DNA of 64,000 bases, taken from contig JAPTOF010000025.1 in NCBI GenBank assembly GCA_028554755.1, forward strand, positions 5,319,501 through 5,383,500, read 5' to 3'. The position numbers were made by a program, and so were the translations under genes. This DNA comes from Cordia subcordata (taxonomy: Eukaryota; Streptophyta; Magnoliopsida; Boraginales; Cordiaceae). Below are positions 21,240 through 32,017 of this stretch, piece by piece (position 1 is the stretch's first letter; every line of letters begins with the position of its first letter). The notes beneath the pieces are model-generated. The model did not search any database, was not told where the DNA came from, and saw nothing but the letters and a program-made list of their open reading frames with translations.

Positions 21240-21380
21240 ATTTAACTCTTTTCTACAATCAACCGATCGACCCGCTGGTCGTGGCTAGTTGACCGCCCGG
21301 ATCAAAGAGTAGAAAAAATTTTAGCATTAACTCGGGCGCCCTAAGGCTTCAGCAGGTCGACTGGCTAGGTTAGAATATAC
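21240..21380 (-). promoter_or_regulatory. Internal palindrome cluster of element 2
   Basis: Decayed copies of the CpG palindrome (AACCGATCGACCCGCT near 21260; AGCAGGTCGACTGGCT near 21353) lie between the RNase H stop (21433) and the extra ORF start. This is the same position as in elements 1 and 3. Function is inferred. Confidence 0.45.
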
Positions 21381-21432
21381 ACAAATTCATATTTTTTCAT
21401 TTCCAACTCATATAAACACACATACATGCAAT

Positions 21433-22072
21433 TTAGTCACTTTTTATCATACCAATTTCCCTTCTAATCTTACAAATTTGATCTTCATTGAATGGTTTAG
21501 TAAAAATATCAGCAACTTGATGGAAAGTATCCAAATTCAAATATAATATCATCTTTTTGCACATGATCTCTAATGAAATGGTGTCTAATTTCAATATGCT
21601 TAGTTCTAAAATGTTGAATTGGGTTCTTGGTGAGATTAATTGCACGAGTATTGTCACAATATATCGGAACATGATCATATTGCAAGCCACATCCAAGTAA
21701 ATTTTGTTTGATCCACAAGATTTGAGCCATACAACTACCAACTGCAATATATTCGGCTTCGGTGGTAGTGATCGCAACACTATTTTGTTTTCTACATGAT
21801 CAAGACACTAAAGAATGTCCTAGGAATTGACAAGTTCCACTATTGCTCTTACGATCTACCTTACATTCGACATAATTAGCATAAGAGAATCCACATAGGT
21901 CAAATGATGTTCCTTTTGCATACCAAAACCCTAGACTACTAGTTCCCTTAAGATATCTAATTATTCTTTTACAACAACTAGATGTGTTTCCCTAGGATTA
22001 GACTGAAATCTAGCACATAAGCATACCCAAACATGATATTTGGTCTAGAGGCAGTTAAATAAAGTAAGCTAC
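21433..22072 (-). pseudogene. RNase H of copia element 2
   Basis: The minus-strand frame ends at 21433 with the same I-G-M-I-K-S tail as element 1. It contains T-E-A-E-Y-I-A-V-G-S-C, C-D-N-T-R-A-I and H-H-F-I-R-D. A frameshift near 21530 interrupts it. The upstream part is cut at 22072 by the solo LTR. Confidence 0.85.
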
Positions 22073-23600
22073 TAATGTGTGTGTTTCGTGTATGTTTGTA
22101 TATATTGTTTGCATGCACTTTTTAGGGTGTTTTAGAGCCAATTTTTTGTGCATTTAGTATAGAGTTTTGCATATTTGTTAATAGTTGTGCATAAGGTGAA
22201 TAACTGCATAAATGCTACACTAAATGCACTAATTGCATAACTTCAGTGCATTTTGGATGAAGGTGATGCTTGAGCTTAAATGAAAAATTCTAGAAGAATA
22301 TTGATGAAGATTTGATGTTCTAGAACAAGATTCGAGCATGCTAGATGATGCACGAAGCCAAGAAGGAATAGGAGAAAACGGAAGTGAAAACGGAGCTAAA
22401 ATGAAGATGTGCTGCTACACGTCAACCCCCTGTTCTAGTACCTGTGGACCAATAGTGTTTTCCGGTACACTTTTTCAGTAGTTCCAGAAGCTTCATCAAA
22501 AGTACCGATTGAGTGATGCCCTAGTACTAGTCAATCGGTTAGGTCTTCTGGTAGTCGTGCTGAAGGCCTATTCAAAGCTCATTTTAGCTCATTAGTAGAG
22601 GGGAACTTTATTTTCTTAAATCCTAATAAACCATAACCCTTTGCCCACTTCACCAAACACCTAAAACCATCATCCCACACCAAACCAAGCAAGGATTAAA
22701 ACTTGTAACAAGAGATTAAAGGGTTTCACTTTGGATTTGAGTAAGGGTTTGAAGGGGAGTTTTTTATTCCTTTTCTTATTCTTATAAATATGCTTTGTAT
22801 TTGAGTTAGATCTAGGGATGATTGATGTTGTATATTAGATTATGGTTTTGAATAAAGGATTTGCGTATATCTTTGGCTCTTAATATATGCTTGTTTACAT
22901 TAATTGATGGCATGAATCAATATGTCTATGTGTTGATAATCGAATATGTTTATATGTTCGATAAAATGCCTAGGTGAAACTTGCATGTATTATTTCATGC
23001 TTAAATGCTATTGGTAGTAGTGTCACCTTAACCTTAATCCATGCTAATGGCATGAGCCTTTTTTGCAACTATGTGTGTTGATTAATATGCTTAATTAATG
23101 ACCTGTGTGGTTGGAGTATACCTCTAGTCTAAAACAATACTAGAAGGGTAGCCACCAGCAATACTAAAAAGGTAGCCACTAGCACTAATTAATGCTCTAG
23201 GAATCTAACCTCTAGTCTAAAACAATACTAATAGGTTAGTCTCAAGTAGAACATTAATTAACACTAAAGAGAGCAATCGAGCCATAGATAGACCGAACCA
23301 TTATCATAGCCCGAGTCTAGATACGACGCAATTGCCCGAGATCCCCTTCTGCCTTGTAGAGCCTTATTTTCTTAGCTTGGCACCTATGGTTCCTCTATTA
23401 GCTTAGGTTTAGATTTAGGTTTTATTTAAAAGCCCTCTTCAATCAAAAAGACCAAAAATACTTCAACACACGCTCGCAGCTAGTTTTAGGCACTAAGTAC
23501 GTAAAGACAAAACTAAGGAGCCTCCCTAAGGAAGAACGACCCCGTACTTGCACACTTCACTATATGCAACCTGTACACTTACAGGTTTAAACACACATCA
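22073..23600. mobile_element. Solo LTR (1.5 kb) inside copia element 2
   Basis: The pol reading of element 2 is interrupted at 22072 and resumes at 23606, and elements 1 and 3 lack this insert. The flanks are GCTAC (22068-22072) and GCTAG (23601-23605), a 5-bp target duplication with one mismatch. The ends are TAATGTGTGTGTTT and AAACACACATCA, matching the TGATG...CATCA style of many plant Ty3/gypsy LTRs if the second base has mutated. There is no coding capacity. The block at 22430-22560 holds dyads such as CTAGTACTAG and ACCGATTGA...TCAATCGGT, placed like the palindromes of the copia LTRs. A related LTR occurs at 27.4-29.6 kb. Confidence 0.75.
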
Positions 23601-24257
23601 GCTAGCAATCATACCTTTATATTTCTTTTCATCTACATGTTTACTTTTCTCATCTTTACCCAATTTTGTTAAGGGGCTTATGGGAGTCCCAATCTCTTTT
23701 GCACCTTCAAGCCCAAACTTTTTGATAATTTCCTTAGTGTATTTGGCTTGATTGATGAAGATGCCTTTCTTTGTTTGCTTGATTTGGAGTCCAATGAAGA
23801 AAGTCAATTCTTCCATCATGCTTATCTTGAACTCCTTGTGCATACACTTAGGAAAGGTCTCACACAAAGACACATTAGTAGCACCAAATATTATATTATC
23901 AACATAAATTTGTACAAGTAAGATATCATTTCCTTCCTTTTAATGAACAAAATGGAGTCATATTTTCCTCTTTCAAAATTTATTTTCTACAAGAAAATCA
24001 CTAAGTCTTTTATACCAAGCTGTAGGAGTTTGCTTTAAACCATATAAGGCCTTTTCTAATTTGAAAACATGGTTTGGAAAACATGGATCTTCGAAACTGG
24101 GAGGTCGTTCAACATATACCTCCTCTTCAATAAAAACATTTAAAAAAGAAATCTTGAAATCCATTTGATAGAATTTAAAATCCATATAACATGCAAATGC
24201 AAGTAACATGTGAATGGATTCAAGTCTAGCTATGGGGGCATTGGTCTCATCATAGAC
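23601..24257 (-). pseudogene. RT fragment of copia element 2
   Basis: The fragment begins abruptly at Y-D-E-T-N-A-P-I (24256) and runs through Q-M-D-F-K-I-S-F-L-N and K-A-L-Y-G-L-K-Q-T-P. After a frameshift it continues to G-L-Q-I-K-Q and the K-Y-T-K-E-I-I-K region, ending at the solo LTR. The first conserved RT block and everything upstream in pol are deleted. Confidence 0.85.
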
Positions 24258-25506
24258 AAGAAGCATTATCCTTTTTCAAATTAATTTTCATCATACTCAA
24301 GTTTTAGTTTTCTATGCATTTGTTTATTTTCTGCTAAAACTAATGAGAAATCATCATGTAACTTTGCAAATGCTTCATTTAGTTCTTCAAAAGTATACTC
24401 CTCTTCCTCCTCCTTACTAGATGAATAATAGATAGATGGAAAAGATTGTACCTTATCCTCATTTGCCATGAGGCAAAAGTTTGCAACCTCATGTTGTTCC
24501 TTTATGTCCTCTTTACTCTCGGAGGTGTCCCATGTTGCCTTGAATGCTTTGCCTTCTTTCTTCTTTGTCAACTTCGGGCAATTTGCTTTGATGTCTCCCG
24601 ATTTGTTGCAATTAAAGCACTTGAGTTCATCATTTCTTGTTTCCTTTGATTTCTTGAACTCCTTAAATTTAGTTCCTTTTCTCTTCCAATTCTTATTGTT
24701 GCTTAAGGAAGCTCCTTTCTTCATTTTTCTAAACTTCATGAATTTCTTGAAGTTCTCAGCAAGTAATGCAATCTCCTCATATTCCGGTTCCTCCTCTTCA
24801 TCTTCATCTTCACTTGATGTATATTTCGATGCAACAAGTGCTATGGACTTCTTCATCCTTTTGTCTTCTTCTTCGTGGTCCTTTATCTCAAGCTCATGAG
24901 TCATGAGTGACCCAGTAAGCTCATTTAGCTCTAATGTGCTGAGATCCTTTGCCTCTTTGATGGCCATCACCTTTGGTTGCCATAATGATGGTAGGCTTCT
25001 TGGCACATTTTTCATTTTTTCTACATTTGAGTAATCCTTTCCAAGTGCTTTCAAGCCATAGTAATTTCAGTAAATCTAGAAAACACTTGCTCAACATTCT
25101 CATTAGGAAGCATTTTGAATAATTGATATTTATGAACAAGCATAGCAATTCTGGACTTCTTAACGCGGCTAGTGTCCTCATAGGTTACTTCTAATTGATC
25201 CCATAATTCTTCAGCTGAGGAGCAACCCATTACTCTAGCAAACTTGGTGGCATTCATAGCAATAAACAAGTAATTTAGGGCCTTTTGATTCAACTCAAAT
25301 AATTTAACGTCCTCGTCATTCCATTCATTCTCGAGTTTAGGCACTCTCTTGTCTCTTTCTAACTTAGTAGGTAAGGTAAGTCCATTTTCTATAATCTTCC
25401 AAGTCTTATAAACATGTCATTGTATAAACACTTTCATTCTCATCTTCCAAAAGGCATAGTTAGTTCCATCAAAAGATGGTGCTTGCTTAATAGAAATTCC
25501 CTCCAT
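24258..25506 (-). pseudogene. gag of copia element 2
   Basis: Start ATG is at 25506-25504, with the same M-E-G-I-S-I-K-Q start as element 1. It has an early TGA near 25420 and a frameshift near 25050. The UBN2-type core (A-L-N-Y-L-F-I-A-M-N, E-E-L-W-D-Q-L-E-V-T-Y-E) covers about 25344-25060. A lysine-rich, acidic linker follows, then the zinc knuckle C-F-N-C-N-K-S-G-D-I-K-A-N-C near 24620-24580, in which the usual histidine is replaced. A coiled-coil-like tail ends at the deletion. This is the most complete gag of the three elements. Confidence 0.88.
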
Positions 25507-25553
25507 GTTTGCTAAATGTAATTCTACTAGTTGTTAAACTATAGGTAGAACCC

Positions 25554-25569
25554 TAGCTCTAGATACCAA
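25554..25569 (-). other. Primer-binding site of copia element 2
   Basis: The plus strand reads AGCTCTAGATACCAA; its complement TTGGTATCTAGAGCT begins one base inside the LTR. It resembles the initiator-methionine tRNA site. Confidence 0.8.
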
Positions 25570-25570
25570 T

Positions 25571-27005
25571 TGTAGGTGCCAATATCTTAAGAGGGAAGGG
25601 GTGAATGAAGATATTTATCCATTTTTGTATTTAAACAATTCACCACATAAATCACACAATGTCTCTTAGGCAATATATCAAACACTAAGATATCAATATA
25701 CACAATTAATGTAAATGAAGAGTAAGAGAGTAAGAGGACAAACGATTTTTAGATGGTTCAGTCGAACCTACGTCCACTGCCCGAGGAAGCTCCCCTTAGG
25801 ACTTCAACAACTTCACTAAAATTCTTCTTCAACTCTTGGTGAGCACAAACCAAGTTCTACAACTCTTTGAGGCCTCTTCTCAAACAACCCAAGAGATTTA
25901 CTCTTTAAGATTTCCCCACACTCTTTGAAAGCTTACCAAGTGTTCTCTCAAGATTTTATAGCTATTTGAGTGTGTAGACGATCAAGAGAATTGTAAAAAA
26001 GGTAGAAGATAAAGTGGTTCTTCTCACAAAAAGATATAACAAATAGAGCTCTTGAAAGCTCAAAGATTTCACAAGTAAAGCTTAAATATTTCAACAATAA
26101 TATGATGATTTCAGATTTTGCAAGCTTGGATTGATGATTTTACATGTGTTTGAATGTCTATTTAAAGAGAGTTTTGGTGTTAGGGTTTGGTAGGTGAAGA
26201 AATGAAAGAAAATGGGACCAAACAGTAACAAAACGGCTAGTGCATTTAATGCAGAACCCGCTCAGCCGATCGACCTGACTAGGCCAGATGCCTCAGCCAG
26301 TCGATGGCTAAGGGGTCTGGCTTTTCCCTTGGTTTTCTGTTTTGGCTGGGCGACCTCCCTAGTCAGCCGGTCGTCGATGGCTAAGGAGTCTGGCCTTTCC
26401 CTTGGTTTTCTATTTTGGCTGGGCGACCTCCCTAGTCAGCCGGTCGACCGGCTTAGGGAGTCCGGCCACTTCAGAAAGCTAAAGCAAAGCCAAACAAGCC
26501 TAAAACATATTTTAAATCAATTTTAACAAACTTTCATAACACCAAATCAATTCAAAATAATTTTTCAAAGCTTAGGAACATTTCAAAACAAAAATTTATG
26601 CCATGTATGCATTCAAACCATTTTTGTATTTTATGAAAAATAATGTTCATGAGATTTTAAAATGCTTGTATCATAAAGTGAGAAACTTGAGCTATTATTT
26701 ATGACTATATGGCAATTTCACAAAGGAGCAATACATCCAGGACCCTTTATAACGCCTCTTCTCCACCTTATAACTTCTCATAATTTTCTTCTTCAAACTT
26801 TGAGCTCTTTGGTAGATTATCTTTTATGTTCTTCATGGCTTATTTTCTTCTATCTTCCAAGCATCTATATTCAGAATGTACACTAGACACTCACAAGATG
26901 CTTTTAGTAAAATGATCATATTTAGCTAAAATCAATAATGCATATTTGGTAAAAATATGATTAAATTTTTCATCATCAAAATCAATAGTGAATATCTAGT
27001 CAAAA
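25571..27005 (-). repeat. 5' LTR of copia element 2
   Basis: It is 1435 bp long. It exceeds the 3' copy mainly because of a 73-bp tandem duplication (26301-26373 and 26374-26446) that includes the palindrome block. The palindrome AGCCGGTCGACCGGCT is intact at about 26438-26453. Confidence 0.92.
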
Positions 27006-27056
27006 TATATATATATATACATATATATATATGTATATGTATGTATGTATGTATGT
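27003..27056. repeat. TA/TATG microsatellite at the element 2 insertion edge
   Basis: TATATATA runs grade into GTATGTATGTATGT directly after the LTR end, blurring the target duplication. Confidence 0.9.
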
Positions 27057-27436
27057 TTATCTATATTACAAGTTTAACTGATATATACATAAAATTAAGG
27101 TAATTAAATATAACTTGTACGAGGTTAACTAATTAATTTATATGCATAAAGCTAGTTAGAAGAATATATATAGTTTGGTTTGTGAATCTATTTTCAATCA
27201 AACGCCTAACCCGTTTTCATTTGAAATTAACCAACTATAGTTTGCAACTATAGATAATAACCGAACAACCAACTTAAACTTTTTTATTAGTTTGGTCAAT
27301 TTAACCAACCCATGTATGTTCACCCTTAGCCAATGGGACAAATAACTTAGGGTACATGGGATCGACCAACCAATTTGATTAAATCCACTTAAACTCGTTC
27401 GATTAAGAATCTAAAAAAAGAATGTAATAATTACTA
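27057..27436. other. AT-rich intergenic DNA
   Basis: Contains GGTTAAT/AACCAACT-type sequence common in plant intergenic DNA; no gene or terminal repeat recognised. Confidence 0.4.
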
Positions 27437-29620
27437 GAAATCAAGTTTAGGGTACCATAGGTACCCGTTACGAAATCCGATTCACGTCCTAATACGCTAT
27501 TTGAGCACAAGACTCAATAGCCCCCAAGCGCACAGGTCGTGTGTAGTATGGTGTGTACGAGTGTGAGGCCAAATCCGCGGGAAGGCCTAATGCGTATGGT
27601 GTCCTAAGCTATGTACGTCCTAAGAGTTACATGTTGGGTCTCTAAACTATGATGTTTTGGGGTTTTTGGTTTAAATGGAGCTTAAAAAAGTTAACCCTAA
27701 TCTAAAGGCAAGGAAATAAAAGATACGTATGTGCGTGACGAAGGAACCAAATGATCTAAGGGGATTTAAACGTCGGAAATGGGGGACTATGGTGATTACG
27801 TCCTGTTCATGGGTGATTACTACGCCTTTATAGGGTTACTTGATGGATTATACTAAGTGTGCCAATCTAGACCTATAATTAGCCTCCTAATTGGTACCCT
27901 AAGCTTAGTACGGGTCCGTCCCTAGGTGGCGCTGCCTAGCAGTACGATGTGGTCTTTATGACTTAGGAATTAGGGCTAGCCAATAAGGTTCTAAGTGAGT
28001 GTAGATCGATCTAACCTTAGCACTTAGTCCACTAATTAGTTCCCCAATCTGACCCTAGGACTCGGTGCGAGTCTATCCCTAAGCTTTGCCCTACTTAGAG
28101 CTACGGCGTGGTCCTTATAAATCTAGGGTGTTAGGGTGGATTAACTAGCCTTCCTAAGTGAACCAACTAAACCTATCCAGAATCCTATTGGCTAGATACT
28201 AGTTGTGTACCATCAATCGCATCACAATAGCGAAAATTGAAATTAAAGCACAAAGCTTACACATCTAAGGCATGGAATTTGAGAATACTCTAGAATATTC
28301 TACTACTAAACACAAAGACATGCTTAAATTACATCAATTAAGCTATAGCACCTAACATGTGTGCAATAGAAGCTATTCATGCTATTAAATATGCAAACAC
28401 ACACATAGACATGTATATAAGCATACCCACTTCATGTAATCATCGCACAAACACATAGACTTGCTAGCATAATGATTTAGAGATGGTTAATAGCATAATA
28501 GACCTCAATATACATATGCAACTTCATTGAGGGACTTTAACGAACACATAGACGTGTATGTGAAATGGCCTTTGAAACCCTAAGCATAAAGCATATATAC
28601 ATAAATCCATCAAGTTACCATTAATAAAAAGTATCAATCCATAAATACAAGATATAATCACCCTACATAGCTCTAATCATATATAATTAGACTTAGGATA
28701 AAAAAGAGACACCCTTCTATCCATAGCCAAGCTTTACAATCCATGAGCTATGCCCAAATCCTAGTGTTTAATCCTCTTGAATCCTTGATTCCAAGTGTTA
28801 AATGTGTTTACAAGTGAGTATGTGAGGTGGTTTTTGGTGGATTTTGGGTTTAGGGAAGCGGTTGTGTGAATTGGTTGGTGTTCTTCCTAAAAAATGGCTG
28901 AAAAGTGGCTTAAATAGAGCTGTCAACGCATAGAGCTAGGGGCATAGCCAGTCGACCGGCTTTGGGGCTAAGTCAACCAGATTAAACTGGCCCAGATTCT
29001 TATTTGGCTGGTCGGCCGGATAGGAGGTCGACCGGTCTTGACAATAAAATATTCATATCTCATTCATTTTGGCTCCAATTTGTAGCATTTTTTTCTCTCG
29101 CTTCGTACCATTGTAAAGGATCTCCCAATCCATCTTTTGCACCCTCAAACATTTCCAAACTTTGTCCATGCCCTTCTTTGGTTGAAAGTTCCGAATTCTC
29201 CTCTCGTTGCGCTTGATTTTGCCTCAGTCACTCCTTCCTTCGCCCGACCACTTTCCAAATGCACTTTTCTTCATTTCTTTATGTCTGAAACACCTTTTGA
29301 TTTGTTCCACACTCTAAGCACCCTCAATCAAGATCCAATTATCTCTCCGAATTACACCTAAAACAAGCAACAAACGTGCATTAGTGTAGCATTTAAGTCT
29401 TAACTTCAACTATGAACATGTAAACCCTAATATGCACAAGTATGACCTAAATGCTATACTAATACATTAAATGAAACTCAAAACACCTCAAAACTAGTAT
29501 ATACATGCAATACATACATACACGAATCGAACACATGACGTCCCAAAAATTAATCTTGAATGAGAATGTATCAATTCCTTAAAATCGGGTTTAGGGTATA
29601 TCGGGGACCAGTTACAAAAC
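27437..29620 (-). mobile_element. LTR-retrotransposon relic related to the 22.1-kb solo LTR
   Basis: The minus-strand reading from about 29540 (GTTCGATTCGTGTATGTATGTATTGCATG, then AAATGCTACACTAATGCAC) aligns by eye with the start of the solo LTR at 22073. The other end shows CACACTCGTACACACC...CGACCTGTGCGCTTG, similar to the solo LTR end. A diverged direct repeat, TTTAGGGTA...GTTAC(G/A)AAA, flanks the block (27447-27475 and 29590-29617). CpG palindromes AGCCAGTCGACCGGCT (28946-28961) and AGGTCGACCGGTCT (29025-29038) sit inside it. There is no coding domain. Exact ends and superfamily (probably Ty3/gypsy) are unproven. Confidence 0.55.
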
Positions 29621-30029
29621 TTTATTCCTGGCTCGAATTATAATATACTATAACAAATACAAAGGATGATTAGTGGTGATAGTGAACCTCTAAGCTAATT
29701 TCATTTATGAGAATTAAATATATAACTTCATTAGTTTCACTAACATATCTAATTTAATCTTATATACTTGTGCTAAACTTATTGAATTAGATGATGATCA
29801 AGTTAACTTTCACAACTTACTTTCTTATTTTTGTACCACAACACTATCTTTCCTAATTGTAGTGATCTTAAAAAAATTAGTCCACTTTAAAAAATCCTGT
29901 AAAATAATATCAATAATTATAAATTATAATTTAAATTTTAGGTGACTTAAGTATGATTATAGATTTTTAATAATTTACAAAGAAATTAATAAGAAAATTA
30001 TAATTATTATATACAACTTATCATAATAT
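29621..30029. other. AT-rich DNA left of the CACTA genes
   Basis: No gene. A CACTA-type end-like TTGTAGTG occurs at 29856-29863, but I could not pair it with an opposite end. Confidence 0.35.
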
Positions 30030-30130
30030 ATATAAGTGTAATAACAAAAAAAATTATCTTTAAATTTTTTATTTAGTTTTGGCACCTAATTGTTGCGCTT
30101 AATTTGTATTAAAATATTTTTAATTTTTTT

Positions 30131-32017
30131 TAGTTTAGCCCAAACGACCCAATTACTTATTATATGATCAATCAAACCTTCATCACAAACCCTCCCCTGC
30201 GTCTCTCCCATATCACATGCCCCGCCACAAGAATTGATCCCCTTTCAAGCTGCAGATGAAGAGCACAAGAAATCTCTCATTTATTTTCCATTACTAAAGA
30301 TATGTGCTTGATTATGAGTTTTCTATTCATTGGCATCCTTTACTTAATTTGTAGTTGAATATTGATGAGTGATGTTTATTTAATATATGTTGCATATGGG
30401 TGGTTATAGATTGGGATGAGTGTGTGTATTAAATATTAATGAGTATGTGTATTTAATATTTAGTTCTCTAGATGGGTTCTATAGCAGAATTTTAAGGCTA
30501 TTGAGCCAAGTACTTTAAAAGCTTTAAAGATGTGATTTTGTTGTAGATGTGATTTTCTTTTTCCTCCCACTCTCAAACTTAGTCAGACTTATTATACTAG
30601 GTGAAGAGGGGTAAATTATGATGAAATAATCTTTATACCAGGAATTTTGCATTAGCCCCATGGAACTTGATGCCTCTCAACACATACCCAGTAAAATCAA
30701 AGCATCAAAGTTGTTGAAGGAGATGGCAAAATTGTTGTATAATTCTTTTTTTTTTCAATTATTCTTTTGAATGAATAGTATATAATTTTAAAGAACTCTT
30801 TTACTTGTTTTGGTAGATTGGACCTGACTAGAGGCCGGCTCAGTCTCTCAAGAATGACTTATAAGTGGTGGAATTGCTATTGCATTGGCACAAGCTATTG
30901 CGGTTAAGGTCAAGGTAGGTAATTTTGAAACTTATATGAATTACTTCGAATAGTTTGAAAAACATCTCTTTTTAGTTGTAATATAATTTAAATAATAATA
31001 ATGTTTGGAGCCAAAAGTTTAAACAATTAATACTACTAATATCATTTTTTAATGTTATTTAATTATTAGTTTATTATTATTGAATCTATTCTCTTTAAGT
31101 TTATGACGTTACAAACAAATCTAACTATTCGAAGTATTATAGATGTGAATTAATGATCCATCAGAGAAACCTATACAGCTAAATTCACCTGTGCAATTCT
31201 ATTGTTCATCAGAATTTAAACAACTCAGACAAAGAGGCATTGTAATAATAATAGTAATTCTAGTCGACGTTGGAAAACAACTTGTAGGCAGATCTAGATC
31301 TACTTAGGTTATACATTAAATTGATGATCACTACTAAACCATTTTACTAGCTTGACTTAACAAGACTAACATTTTGACTAGTCACTTAGTCTGGAGGTTT
31401 GCTAATATTGATTAGCGACAAACAAACAAAAGAAGAAGAACAAGGAAAGGGACTGGGGAGAGAAAACCAGAAACCTTAACACTATCAGTCGGCATAATTG
31501 CTCTCATTCATCACATCTTTAATATATAGAAAAAATCATGAACTACTAAAAAAAGTACTTCAAGTTCGAATGTATATGGTTCAAAGCTCAATTTCTCATA
31601 GGATAAGGATTTAATCAAATTAATTGTTAACGATTATTTGTTACTAAAGGTGAAAATTGATATTTCCTAAACTTATATATTTGATTGAACACATGCAAAT
31701 AAAACATTAGATTTACAATTATCTTTTTCCAGTATATAAATCAATGCCTCATTCAATAGAATTGCAATAGTCATAAATTTAACAATAACTTCTTCCCCCC
31801 AGAAATAACTCTTCAAATATTATTTTATACAAATTCTTTCATTGTAGTAACATAAAATATAACTGTGAGCACCTTGACTGAGAAACTATGAGCAAATCAC
31901 AATCATCAAGAGATAATTGTTATGTGTTTTCCTACTTTTTGTCATTATAAATGGTCATAAAGTCTCTTAATTGAAATACTTGTTTTTTTGTTTTCTTTTG
32001 ATGCTTTCTTGTTAGTA
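30131..32017 (+). other. CACTA 5' region and possible introns
   Basis: No open coding segment was recognised between the left edge homology and the transposase start. The stretch contains a CT/CA-rich part (30180-30290) and AT-rich intron-like DNA; it is probably promoter, leader and intron of the transposon. Confidence 0.35.

Larger units (their letters stand above)
17940..27005 (-). mobile_element. Ty1/copia Sirevirus-like element 2 (internally deleted)
   Basis: This is the same family as element 1, in reverse orientation, with both LTRs (17940-19296 and 25571-27005). It keeps gag, part of RT, RNase H and the extra ORF. Protease, integrase and the start of RT are missing through one deletion near 24257. 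A solo LTR of another family sits inside at 22073-23600. The element lies in a TA-rich site: the left flank is TATAC, and the right flank is TATAT inside an expanded TA microsatellite, so the target duplication is ambiguous. The last bases of the 5' LTR read TCAAAA instead of TCAACA. Confidence 0.92.

Noticed and set aside
24446..24899. Serine/phenylalanine-rich plus-strand ORF
   Set aside because: It is the antisense of the gag coding region of copia element 2.
29856..29863. TTGTAGTG as the right end of a CACTA element
   Set aside because: No matching CACTA start with a 3-bp duplication could be paired with it, and it lies on the wrong side of the transposase genes for a single element.
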